This document shows positions 5,978 through 12,573 of a stretch of DNA of 13,152 nt, piece after piece (the stretch's first letter is position 1; each line of letters opens with the position of its first letter). The stretch is from contig JAITUD010000314.1 of assembly GCA_031286555.1 (NCBI GenBank), positions 1 to 13,152 of the forward strand. The letters run 5' to 3'. The stretch is from Microbacterium sp. GTDB taxonomy: Bacteria > Actinomycetota > Actinomycetes > Actinomycetales > Microbacteriaceae. The notes beneath the pieces were generated by a model. The model saw only the letters and a list, made by a program, of their open reading frames with translations, was not told the origin of the DNA and did not search any database. The position numbers and the translations under genes are program-made.

Positions 5978-8422
5978 TCAGAGCTTGACGATCGGGGCGA
6001 TCTTGATCAGCAGCTTCTTCTGCCCCGCGGTGTCGAAGCGCACATGTGCGATGCGCTTCGCCCCCTCACCGGTGACGGCTTCGATGCGCCCCTCGCCGAA
6101 GTCGTCGTGCCGGATGCGGTCCCCCGCCTCCAGCTCGAGATCGCCGTTGTCGCGCACCTTCGCGGTGACCTTGTTCGGGAACTTGTCCATCGCGGTGGAC
6201 AGCGGCGTGAGGCGCTTCTCGAGCGGCTGCGCGGCGAACCGATCACGCCCGCCGCCGCCGAAGCCACCCTGGCGCCGGGCGTTCAGCGCCCGGGACTGAG
6301 TGCCGCCGCGGGAGTTCACGTCTCCCGGAGACTGCCGCCAGTCGATCAGCTCGGCGGGGATCTCCTGCAGGAACCGGCTCGGCATGGCGACCGACACCTC
6401 GCCGAACTGCGCGCGGGTCATCGCCAGCGACAGGTGCAGGCGCTTGCGGGCACGTGTGATGCCCACGTAGAACAGCCGGCGCTCCTCCTGCGGCCCGCCC
6501 GGCTCCCCCGCCGAGATGCGGTGCGGGATGAGGTCCTCCTCGACGCCGGTGACGAAGACCGCGTCGTACTCCAGGCCCTTCGCGGTGTGCATGGTCATCA
6601 GCGAGACCGTGCCCGACTCGTCGTCGAGGTCGTCGGCGTCCGACACCAGCGCGACCTCGGTGAGGAAGTCGACCAGGGTGCCGTCGGGGTTGTTGCGCGC
6701 GAAGTCGCGGGTCACCGCGACGAACTCGTCCAGGTTCTCGAGCCGCGCCTCGTCCTGCGGGTCGCGGCTGCGCCGCAGCGACTCGAAGTAGCCGCTCTTC
6801 TCGAGCAGCAGCGACAGCCCCTCGGCCACGGATGTCGCCGACGGCACCTCGCCGGATGCCGGCATCATGATCGCCGTCGCCTCGGTGAGCACCTGGTCGA
6901 GCTGCCCGATCGCCGCCTGCAGCTTCGGGCCGACGCCGAGCTGCGACGGATGCGACAGCGCCTCGCGGAACGTGATCCCCTGCTCCTCTGCGAAGCGCGC
7001 GATCGCCGTCTCGGTGACGTCGCCGATGCCGCGGCGCGGCGTGTTCAGGATGCGCCGCAGCGCTCCCTCGTCAGCGGGGTTGGCGACCGAGACCAGATAG
7101 GCCAGCGCATCCTTGATCTCGGCGCGGTCGTAGAACTTCGTGCCGCCCATGACCTTGTAGGGCACGGCGGCGCGGATGAAGATCTCCTCCAGCGCACGGG
7201 ACTGCGAGTTGGTGCGGTAGAACACCGCCATCTCGGAGTACGGCATGCCGGCCCTGCGCAGCGACTCGACCTCGTCGGCCACGAACTGCGCCTCGTCGTG
7301 CTGCGAGTAACCGGTGAAGCCGACGATCTTCTCGCCGTCTCCCTTGTCGCTCCAGAGCTTCTTGTCCTTGCGGTCGAAGTTGTTGCCGATCACCGCGTTG
7401 GCCGCCGAGAGGATGTTCTGCGTCGAGCGGTAGTTCTGCTCGAGCAGCACGACCTTGGCACCGGGGAAGTCGCGCTCGAACTCGCTGATGTTGCGGATGT
7501 CGGCACCGCGGAAGGCGTAGATCGACTGGTCGGAGTCACCGACCACGGTGAGCGAGGCGCCTGCCTCTTCACCGGTCCCTGAGCCTGACGAAGTGTCGGG
7601 CTCGAAGATCATCATTCCGTTCGAGGCATACGGGTCGGGAGCTTCGCCCTGCACGGGCCGGGTGAGCTCGTGGATGAGTGCGTACTGCGCGTGGTTGGTG
7701 TCCTGGTACTCGTCGACGAGGATGTGCCGGAAGCGTCGACGGTAGGTGTCGGCGACGTGCGGGAACGCCCGGAACAGGTACACGGTCTGACCGATCAGGT
7801 CGTCGAAGTCGAAGGCGTTGGCCTTCTGCAGGCGGCGCTGGTAATCGGCGAAGATCTCGGCGAACAGTCGCTCGGCCGGGTCGTTCATGTTCGCGTCGCG
7901 GGCGTACGACTCGGCGTCCTGCAGCTCGTTCTTGAGCTTCGAGATGCGACCCTGCACCGATGCCGGGGTCAGGCCGTACGCGTCGGCCTCGTGCTCCTTG
8001 ACCAGGCGCTTGATGAGCGCGCGGGAGTCACCGGAGTCGTAGATCGTGAAGTTCTGGGTGAAGCCGAACTGCCCGGCCTCGCGGCGCAGAATGCGCACGC
8101 AGGCGGAGTGGAAGGTGGAGATCCACATGCCGCGCGCGGCATCGCCCACCAGCGCGCCGACGCGCTCGCGCATCTCGCCCGCGGCCTTGTTGGTGAACGT
8201 GATCGCCAGGATCTGGCTGGGCCAGGCCTCACGGTTGCGCAGCAGCAGAGCGATGCGCCGCGTGAGCACGCTGGTCTTGCCCGACCCCGCGCCGGCGACG
8301 ATCAGCAGCGCCGGGCCGCGGTGCGTCACCGCGTCGAGCTGCTGCGGGTTGAGCCCTGCGAGCAGGTCGTCGGAGGCCTGAGGGCCGGCGGATGCGGGGA
8401 CGATGAGAGGTGCTTCGGTCAT
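5978..8422 (-). CDS. pcrA: ATP-dependent DNA helicase PcrA/UvrD
   Basis: An 814-residue superfamily 1A 3'-5' helicase used in nucleotide excision repair, replication restart and removal of stalled RNA polymerase. Motifs in order: Q-motif LNPQQLDAV (24-32), Walker A AGAGSGKT with Lys49, TFTNKAAGEMRER (75-87), Walker B VDEYQD (236-241), motif III GDSDQSIYAFRGA (295-307), motif IV QNYRSTQNIL (329-338), motif V TMHTAKGLEYD (610-620), motif VI YVGITRARKRL (652-662). A Gly/Arg-rich hinge (about 700-735) leads to a C-terminal Tudor-like module (about 765-814), the part of PcrA known to bind RNA polymerase. Length is near the family norm, slightly extended. Unusually, residues about 254-289, between motifs II and III, form a low-complexity insertion including a repeat-like block (see 7572-7602). 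The start ATG lies 9 bases after a TAGACT box. Confidence 0.95.
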   Translation of the reverse strand: MTEAPLIVPASAGPQASDDLLAGLNPQQLDAVTHRGPALLIVAGAGSGKTSVLTRRIALLLRNREAWPSQILAITFTNKAAGEMRERVGALVGDAARGMWISTFHSACVRILRREAGQFGFTQNFTIYDSGDSRALIKRLVKEHEADAYGLTPASVQGRISKLKNELQDAESYARDANMNDPAERLFAEIFADYQRRLQKANAFDFDDLIGQTVYLFRAFPHVADTYRRRFRHILVDEYQDTNHAQYALIHELTRPVQGEAPDPYASNGMMIFEPDTSSGSGTGEEAGASLTVVGDSDQSIYAFRGADIRNISEFERDFPGAKVVLLEQNYRSTQNILSAANAVIGNNFDRKDKKLWSDKGDGEKIVGFTGYSQHDEAQFVADEVESLRRAGMPYSEMAVFYRTNSQSRALEEIFIRAAVPYKVMGGTKFYDRAEIKDALAYLVSVANPADEGALRRILNTPRRGIGDVTETAIARFAEEQGITFREALSHPSQLGVGPKLQAAIGQLDQVLTEATAIMMPASGEVPSATSVAEGLSLLLEKSGYFESLRRSRDPQDEARLENLDEFVAVTRDFARNNPDGTLVDFLTEVALVSDADDLDDESGTVSLMTMHTAKGLEYDAVFVTGVEEDLIPHRISAGEPGGPQEERRLFYVGITRARKRLHLSLAMTRAQFGEVSVAMPSRFLQEIPAELIDWRQSPGDVNSRGGTQSRALNARRQGGFGGGGRDRFAAQPLEKRLTPLSTAMDKFPNKVTAKVRDNGDLELEAGDRIRHDDFGEGRIEAVTGEGAKRIAHVRFDTAGQKKLLIKIAPIVKL
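7572..7602. repeat. Palindromic repeat remnant inserted in frame in pcrA
   Basis: Within pcrA the + strand reads CCGGTCCCTGAGCCTGACGA and continues to GTCGGG at 7600. This resembles the short palindromic element built on CCTGAGCCTGTCGAAGG that I recall as dispersed in Microbacteriaceae and related actinobacteria (memory, not searched). CCTGAC (7584-7589) can pair with GTCGGG (7595-7600), with one G-T pair and a 5-base loop. In the gene it encodes residues about 274-284 (EPDTSSGSGTG) and introduces ACT and two TCA codons, which are rare in this high-GC context. The reading frame stays intact. Confidence 0.5.
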
Positions 8423-8431
8423 GACACTTCG

Positions 8432-8437
8432 AGTCTA
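8432..8437 (-). promoter_or_regulatory. Predicted -10 box (TAGACT) for pcrA
   Basis: TAGACT on the minus strand fits TANNNT and ends 9 bases before the pcrA ATG (8422), giving a leader of about 0-3 bases. No -35 match is clear at the expected distance, and there is no Shine-Dalgarno between the box and ATG. The same hexamer occurs upstream of the gene at 11596. Confidence 0.45.
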
Positions 8438-8479
8438 GGCGCGGGCCCCGACACCGGCTCAGTCGCGACCGCGCCCCGC

Positions 8480-9511
8480 TCAGGCGATGCGCGTGCCGGG
8501 TGGCAGGCGACGCGCCGGCGTGCGCGTGCGCGCCCAGGCGCCGGCGAACAGGCCGCCCGCCACCAGCACCTGCACGCCGAGGCCGACGAACCAGCTGGGC
8601 ACCGTGCCCTTGACGAGCTCCTCAGGGGTCGGTCCGCTCTCCCAGCTGTTCTCCCAGCCGTTGTCGCAGGGATCCCAGCGCATGGGCTCGGGCGCCCGTT
8701 GGGCCAGGCGCACGCCGACCTTCAGCTGCCCGAACAGATCGGTCGGGTACCCGTCCCTGAAGGTCGTCGGTGTCGCGTCGGCGAGCACCACGAAGGGGTT
8801 GGCCGCGAGGGCACCCCAGACCAGGTCGAAGCGGGGCTGCTCGACAGTCGTCTCGGTCCAGCTGTCGCAGATCGGCTCGCCGGTGCTGTCGTCCCATGGG
8901 CGTTCCTGCTGGGTGAACTCGGTGCGGATCGCCGCACCGCCCAGACCGAACACGATGACGGTGCCGAGCACCAGCGCCGAGACCGCCAGATAGGTCGCCG
9001 CGATAGAGAACAGCGGGCGGGCGATCAGGCCGCTGAGCCCCACGCCCACGGCCGCGACGACGATGATCTCGGCAAGCAGCACCAGCAGCGAGGACAGCAG
9101 CACGCCCACGGACACGCCGCCGCCGAGCATGCTGATCAGCAGGAACGGCACGGCGATGACGAGGAACACCGTGCCCGTCGCGACTGCGGCCAGCAGCTTG
9201 CCGAGCATGATGTCGCCCGTCGTGGCCGCCGTCACCTGGATCGGTGCGAGCGTCGCGGCCTCGCGGTCGCCGTTGATCGCGTTGCCCGACAGGGTCGGCG
9301 ACACCAGCACGACCAGCAGCAGCACGAAGTTGACGACGATCGAGTAGACGCCCGCGTTGGGCTCGCTCTGGAACGAGAAGACCAGGAACGACAGCGCCGT
9401 GATGCCGATCAGCAGCAGCACGAAGACGCCGACCAGCACGTACCAGCCCACGCTGCGCAGCCGCTGCGTCAGCTCGAGACGGGCGATGGTGCGGATGCGC
9501 GCGAAGCTCAT
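8480..9511 (-). CDS. ABC-2 type transporter permease
   Basis: A 343-residue polytopic membrane protein, the membrane partner of the ATPase encoded just upstream. A cytoplasmic amphipathic start (ARIRTIARLELTQRLRS) is followed by hydrophobic segments at about 22-46, 55-72, 104-130, 134-162, 168-190 and 306-326. The segment after the second helix, SGNAINGDREAATLAPIQVT, resembles the coupling region of ABC-2 permeases of the ABC-2 family 2/NatB type. Between the fifth and sixth helices a loop of about 115 residues carries two cysteines (215 and 282) and many Trp and Pro residues; it is probably extracytoplasmic and might be disulfide-linked. The start overlaps the ATPase stop by four bases (ATGA), so the genes are translationally coupled. 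The cargo is unknown; an export or extrusion system is the usual reading. Confidence 0.88.
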   Translation of the reverse strand: MSFARIRTIARLELTQRLRSVGWYVLVGVFVLLLIGITALSFLVFSFQSEPNAGVYSIVVNFVLLLVVLVSPTLSGNAINGDREAATLAPIQVTAATTGDIMLGKLLAAVATGTVFLVIAVPFLLISMLGGGVSVGVLLSSLLVLLAEIIVVAAVGVGLSGLIARPLFSIAATYLAVSALVLGTVIVFGLGGAAIRTEFTQQERPWDDSTGEPICDSWTETTVEQPRFDLVWGALAANPFVVLADATPTTFRDGYPTDLFGQLKVGVRLAQRAPEPMRWDPCDNGWENSWESGPTPEELVKGTVPSWFVGLGVQVLVAGGLFAGAWARTRTPARRLPPGTRIA

Positions 9512-10473
9512 GAACCCGCTCCTTCCTGCGCGGTGCCGGCCGGGCCGGCAGGAGGCGGCGGCGCGACGCCGGGATCGGGATGCTGCAGGGCGAGGAACGA
9601 CTCCTCGAGCGCGCTCTGCGCAGGGGCGAACTCCAGCACCGGCAGGCCTGCACCCACCAGCCGCCGCAGCCCCTCGACGACGCCCTCGTCGTCGGAGAAT
9701 GAGACCAGCGCCGCGCCACGGTCATCGCCGACCTGATCGGCCGGCAGTCCCAGCGCGGCCGAGACGGATGCCGCAGCTTCTGCCGTCGCGAGGCGCACGC
9801 GGTACGCGCGCTGCGCCCGCGTGACACTGGGATCGACCACCGAGCCCGCGACCATGAAGACCGCGTCATCGATGACCTCCTCGAGTTCGGAGAGCACGTG
9901 GCTGGAGATCAGCACCGTCTTGCCCTGGGCGGCGAGACCGCGCAGCATGATGCGCAGCTGCACGCGGGCCTCGGGGTCGAGCCCGGATGCCGGCTCGTCG
10001 AGCAGCAGCACCTGCGGGTCGTGCACGAGCGCGCGGGCCAGGCCCAGCTTCTGCTTCTGCCCGCGCGAGAGCACCCGCGCCGGGGACTTCGCGTGGTCGG
10101 CGAGCCCGACGACCTCCAGCAGCTCGTCCGCCCTCGCCGCGGCATCCGCCGACGACATGTCGTGCAGCCGCGCCGTCGTCACGATGCTCTCCCGCGCCGT
10201 CAACGACGGCCAGGCGCCGAGCGCGTCGGGCATCCACCCCAGCAGTCGTCGCGCCGAGCCCGGGTCGGCGACCGGGTCGACGTCGCCGATGCGGATGCTG
10301 CCGTCATCCGGCGCGAGCAGCGAAGCCAGCATCAGCAGCAGCGTCGTCTTGCCGGCGCCGTTCGGCCCGACCAGGCCGGTCACCCTTCCGGGGTGTGCCT
10401 GGAACGAGGCATCCGCAACCGCATGCACCTGGCCGAACGACCGGCGGACGTTCTCCGCGACGATTCCACTCAT
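9508..10473 (-). CDS. ABC transporter ATP-binding protein
   Basis: A 321-residue ABC ATPase of the DrrA/CcmA/NatA type that powers the permease encoded downstream. It has Walker A GPNGAGKTT (36-44, Lys42), the signature LSRGQ (135-139, a variant of LSGGQ), Walker B VLLLDEP with Asp159 and Glu160, D-loop SGLD (163-166) and switch His192 in SSHVLSE. The Q-loop region reads GWMPDALGAWPSLTARE, with Asp83 where Gln or Glu is more usual. Beyond about residue 215 there is a C-terminal regulatory domain as in the DrrA group, ending in a Pro/Ala-rich tail. The gene starts at ATG 10473, preceded at 6 bases by TATGGT and lacking a Shine-Dalgarno. It forms a two-gene operon with the permease. Confidence 0.92.
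   Translation of the reverse strand: MSGIVAENVRRSFGQVHAVADASFQAHPGRVTGLVGPNGAGKTTLLLMLASLLAPDDGSIRIGDVDPVADPGSARRLLGWMPDALGAWPSLTARESIVTTARLHDMSSADAAARADELLEVVGLADHAKSPARVLSRGQKQKLGLARALVHDPQVLLLDEPASGLDPEARVQLRIMLRGLAAQGKTVLISSHVLSELEEVIDDAVFMVAGSVVDPSVTRAQRAYRVRLATAEAAASVSAALGLPADQVGDDRGAALVSFSDDEGVVEGLRRLVGAGLPVLEFAPAQSALEESFLALQHPDPGVAPPPPAGPAGTAQEGAGS
9519..9526 (-). promoter_or_regulatory. Strong Shine-Dalgarno (GGAAGGAG) of the permease gene
   Basis: GGAAGGAG on the minus strand lies 7 bases before the permease ATG (9511), within the last codons of the ATPase gene. It is the best Shine-Dalgarno in the window and contrasts with its absence in front of the first gene of the same operon. 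Confidence 0.75.
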
Positions 10474-10477
10474 GGCC

Positions 10478-10495
10478 GAACCATAGTGGAACCAT
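10478..10495 (-). promoter_or_regulatory. Predicted leaderless promoter of the ABC operon, with 11-bp-spaced direct repeats
   Basis: On the minus strand TATGGT (10485-10480) fits TANNNT and ends 6 bases before the ATPase ATG (10473). The heptamer ATGGTTC occurs twice, at 10495-10489 and 10484-10478, one helical turn (11 bases) apart and overlapping the -10. It could be an operator or chance; no -35 match is clear. Confidence 0.35.
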
Positions 10496-10511
10496 GAGAC
10501 GTTCCGCGCGA

Positions 10512-11495
10512 TCAGCGGAAGAAGGCGACCCCGAGGTCAGGATGGTCCACGAAGACGCCGTCCACACCGGTGCGCGCGATCGCGTCCCACTCGGCCTCGT
10601 ATTCGCCGAACGCCGCCTTGCCGCCGGGACCGCGGTACGCGGCATCCAGGAACTGGTTCTCCGGGCGGCAGGTCCAGGTGAAGACGCGCAGGCCCCTGGC
10701 ATGCGCGTGGTCGACCAGCACGGCGTCCCTGCCCAGCAGCATCCGCTTGTTGACGCTGATGCCGTCCACGGCGCCGGCCAGGCGATCGAGACCGGCGGGC
10801 TCGACCTCGGAGCGGTAGGTGGGCGCGGCGCGGCCCAGTGCGGCGACCTGGTCGAAGGGCTTGCCGCTCGCCTCGATCAGGTAGATGTACGACGCGGCGA
10901 TGCCCTGCGCGCGCAGGCGGTGCAGCACGGTCTGCTCGAAGGACTCCACGATCAGCGGCAGCCCGCCGTCGGCCCAGCCCGCCGCGCGAAGGTCCCGCGC
11001 GATCAGCGGCACCAGATCGAGTCCGACGCTCTCGAAGTAGGTGGCGTGCTTGACCTCCAGGACGACGGCGATCTCACGGCCGTGCTCGATGGAGCCGGCC
11101 CGCACCAGGTCCAGCAGGTCGGTCAGACGCAGGATCGGCTGGGTGTCGTCGAAGCTCGCGCTCGAGGGCCGCAGCTTCGGCAGCCGCTCGCGGGTGCGCA
11201 GCGTGCTCAGCTCCGCCCAGGTGAAGTCCTCGGTGAACCAGCCGGTGTGCGCCTCGCCGTCCACCTTCTTCGTGGTGCGGCGGTCCGCGAACTCCGGATG
11301 ATCCGCGACATCCGTCGTGCCGGAGATGTCGTTCTCGTGCCGGACGACCAGCACTCCGTCGCGCGTCGCGACGATGTCGGGCTCGACCGCGTCGACGCCC
11401 ATGGCGAGCGCCAGTTCGTAGGAGGACCGGCTGTGCTCGGGGCGGTAGCCGGGCGCACCGCGGTGCCCGATGACGAGTGGGGATCTCCTGGCCAC
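10512..11495 (-). CDS. Glycerophosphodiester phosphodiesterase (GDPD family)
   Basis: A 327-residue GDPD-family TIM-barrel enzyme that hydrolyses glycerophosphodiesters to glycerol-3-phosphate and an alcohol. It begins almost at once with the family signature: IGHRGAPGYRPEH gives catalytic His11, VEPDIVATRDG gives metal ligands Glu38 and Asp40, and VVRHEN gives catalytic His53. VVLEVKHATY supplies the next acidic/Lys pair, and GVDGVFVDHPDL closes the barrel. No signal peptide is visible, so a cytoplasmic location is likely. GTG 11495 is preferred because it starts just before the first barrel strand and is preceded by TACGCT plus 6 bases, the leaderless pattern seen elsewhere in the window. 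The in-frame ATG at 11522 would add nine residues (MNGVLYAES) without homology support. The gene is divergent from the Bax-inhibitor-1 gene and ends 38 bases before the ABC operon. Confidence 0.9.
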   Translation of the reverse strand: MARRSPLVIGHRGAPGYRPEHSRSSYELALAMGVDAVEPDIVATRDGVLVVRHENDISGTTDVADHPEFADRRTTKKVDGEAHTGWFTEDFTWAELSTLRTRERLPKLRPSSASFDDTQPILRLTDLLDLVRAGSIEHGREIAVVLEVKHATYFESVGLDLVPLIARDLRAAGWADGGLPLIVESFEQTVLHRLRAQGIAASYIYLIEASGKPFDQVAALGRAAPTYRSEVEPAGLDRLAGAVDGISVNKRMLLGRDAVLVDHAHARGLRVFTWTCRPENQFLDAAYRGPGGKAAFGEYEAEWDAIARTGVDGVFVDHPDLGVAFFR

Positions 11496-11501
11496 GCTTT
11501 C

Positions 11502-11507
11502 AGCGTA
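11502..11507 (-). promoter_or_regulatory. Predicted -10 box (TACGCT) of the GDPD gene
   Basis: TACGCT on the minus strand ends 6 bases before GTG 11495, and the intervening GAAAGC is nearly the GAGGGC found between the identical box and ATG at 646. It implies a leaderless mRNA starting on the GTG. If the start were instead ATG 11522, this box would lie inside the gene and have no role. Confidence 0.4.
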
Positions 11508-11534
11508 AAGCACCCCGTTCATAGGGAGATTCCG

Positions 11535-11540
11535 TAGACT
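11535..11540 (+). promoter_or_regulatory. Candidate -10 box (TAGACT) for the Bax-inhibitor-1 gene
   Basis: TAGACT fits TANNNT and would give an mRNA with a leader of roughly 48 bases before ATG 11596. The region at 16-18 bases upstream has no good -35. It lies in the divergent gap shared with the GDPD gene. Confidence 0.35.
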
Positions 11541-11579
11541 TGATCGAACATCGACCGATCCCCCGGGACCGATCCCCTC

Positions 11580-11584
11580 AGGAG
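11580..11584 (+). promoter_or_regulatory. Shine-Dalgarno (AGGAG) of the Bax-inhibitor-1 gene
   Basis: AGGAG lies 11 bases before ATG 11596, a rather long spacing. It overlaps an in-frame GTG at 11584, which cannot be the start served by this site. ATG 11596 (MSNFAFNNPAF) is therefore the preferred start. Confidence 0.5.
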
Positions 11585-11595
11585 TGATCCACAGC

Positions 11596-12522
11596 ATGAG
11601 CAACTTCGCGTTCAACAACCCGGCGTTCCAGCAGCAGGACCCGCGCAACGCCGCCACGTATCCGGGCGCGCCGCAGCAGGCCGCGCCGCAGGCCGGCACC
11701 TACGCGCCGCCGCCTGCTCCTGTTCCCACGGCCGCGCAGGCCGCCGCCGTCAACGCGAACCTCGAGGGCATGTACGCCTCGCCGTCGGCCGGCGCCATCG
11801 AGACCGACCGGATGACGGTCGAGGACACGGTCTGGAAGACGGTCGGCCTGTTCGCCATCCTGCTCGCGACCGCAGTGGTCGGCTGGGTCTGGACGATGTC
11901 CAGCATGAACCCGATCACCGGTGACGTCACGCTGATCCCGTGGATGGTCGGTGCTCTCGGCGGCTTCGTCCTCGCGATGGTCGTGACCTTCACCTCGCGC
12001 AAGAAGGTGCGCCCCGGCCTGATCTTCGGCTACGCGGCTTTCGAGGGTCTCTTCGTCGGTGCGATCTCCGCGTTCTTCGAGACGATCTGGCCTGGCATCG
12101 TCATCCAGGCCTCCCTCGCCACCTTCTCGGTGGTCGGTGTCACCCTGGCGCTGTTCGCAAGCGGCAAGATCCGCGCCTCGGCGAAGATGACCAAGATCGT
12201 CATGATCGCCATGCTCGGCTACCTGGTCTTCTCGGTCGTCAACCTCATCCTGATGTGGACCGGCGTGTCGATGGCAGCGGGCCCGTTCGGCCTCTACAGC
12301 GCGAAGATCGCCGGTATCCCGCTCGGCCTGATCATCGGCATCCTCGTCGTCTTCATGGCGGCCTACTCGCTGGTGATGGACTTCGACCAGATCCAGCAGG
12401 GCGTGCGCAACGGCGCACCGCGCAAGTACGGCTGGGTCGGCGGCTTCGGCATCATGGTCACCGTCGTGTGGCTGTACGTCGAGATCCTGCGCATGATCGC
12501 GATCCTGCGCGGCAACAACTGA
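11596..12522 (+). CDS. Bax inhibitor-1/YccA family membrane protein
   Basis: A 308-residue multi-pass membrane protein of the BI-1/YccA (TMBIM, YetJ-like) family, whose bacterial structural model YetJ is a pH-sensitive calcium leak channel. Residues 1-75 are a Gln/Pro/Ala-rich, probably disordered cytoplasmic tail. Seven hydrophobic segments follow at about 80-101, 113-133, 140-161, 167-188, 199-222, 240-261 and 279-304. The family signature is in segments six and seven: SLVMDFDQIQQGVRNGAPRK, with Asp262 and Asp264, then VVWLYVEILRMIAIL. These aspartates correspond in position to the di-aspartyl pH sensor region. Length and topology are normal for actinobacterial members, which commonly have such an N-terminal extension. 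It is monocistronic, followed 11 bases later by a strong terminator. Its physiological role in actinobacteria is not established. Confidence 0.92.
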   Translation: MSNFAFNNPAFQQQDPRNAATYPGAPQQAAPQAGTYAPPPAPVPTAAQAAAVNANLEGMYASPSAGAIETDRMTVEDTVWKTVGLFAILLATAVVGWVWTMSSMNPITGDVTLIPWMVGALGGFVLAMVVTFTSRKKVRPGLIFGYAAFEGLFVGAISAFFETIWPGIVIQASLATFSVVGVTLALFASGKIRASAKMTKIVMIAMLGYLVFSVVNLILMWTGVSMAAGPFGLYSAKIAGIPLGLIIGILVVFMAAYSLVMDFDQIQQGVRNGAPRKYGWVGGFGIMVTVVWLYVEILRMIAILRGNN

Positions 12523-12533
12523 TCTGACACGCG

Positions 12534-12566
12534 AAAGGGCCGCTCTCCTCGGAGAGCGGCCCTTTT
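12534..12566. terminator. Strong bidirectional intrinsic terminator
   Basis: A perfect 15-bp inverted repeat, AAAGGGCCGCTCTCC (12534-12548) and GGAGAGCGGCCCTTT (12551-12565), with TC between. In practice this is a 14-bp stem with a CTCG tetraloop. T12566 follows, then CGC at 12567-12569 that can pair back to GCG at 12531-12533. The flanking A/T tracts are symmetrical, so it can end both the + strand Bax-inhibitor-1 transcript and the minus-strand sigma factor transcript that converge here. It begins 11 bases after the + gene and ends 8 bases before the minus gene. Confidence 0.9.
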
Positions 12567-12573
12567 CGCATCC

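Noticed and set aside
3457..5988. 843-codon + strand open frame antisense to the polymerase and SseB genes
   Set aside because: The Arg/His/Leu/Gly/Val-rich translation lacks any recognisable motif, and it crosses two clear minus-strand genes and their intergenic gap.
5546..7582. 678-codon + strand open frame antisense to pcrA
   Set aside because: Mirror image of the strongly biased codon positions of pcrA. It has no motifs and no plausible ribosome site.
7670..9736. 688-codon + strand open frame antisense to pcrA and the ABC genes
   Set aside because: Rich in His/Arg/Gln/Asp repeats (complement of Ala/Val/Leu codons). It runs through several gene boundaries without any sign of a real protein.
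11496..11699. Long N-terminal extension of the GDPD frame to 11699
   Set aside because: It would overlap the coding start of the divergent Bax-inhibitor-1 gene and adds Cys/Gly/Leu-rich non-conserved sequence before the HRG motif. GTG 11495 fits the family.
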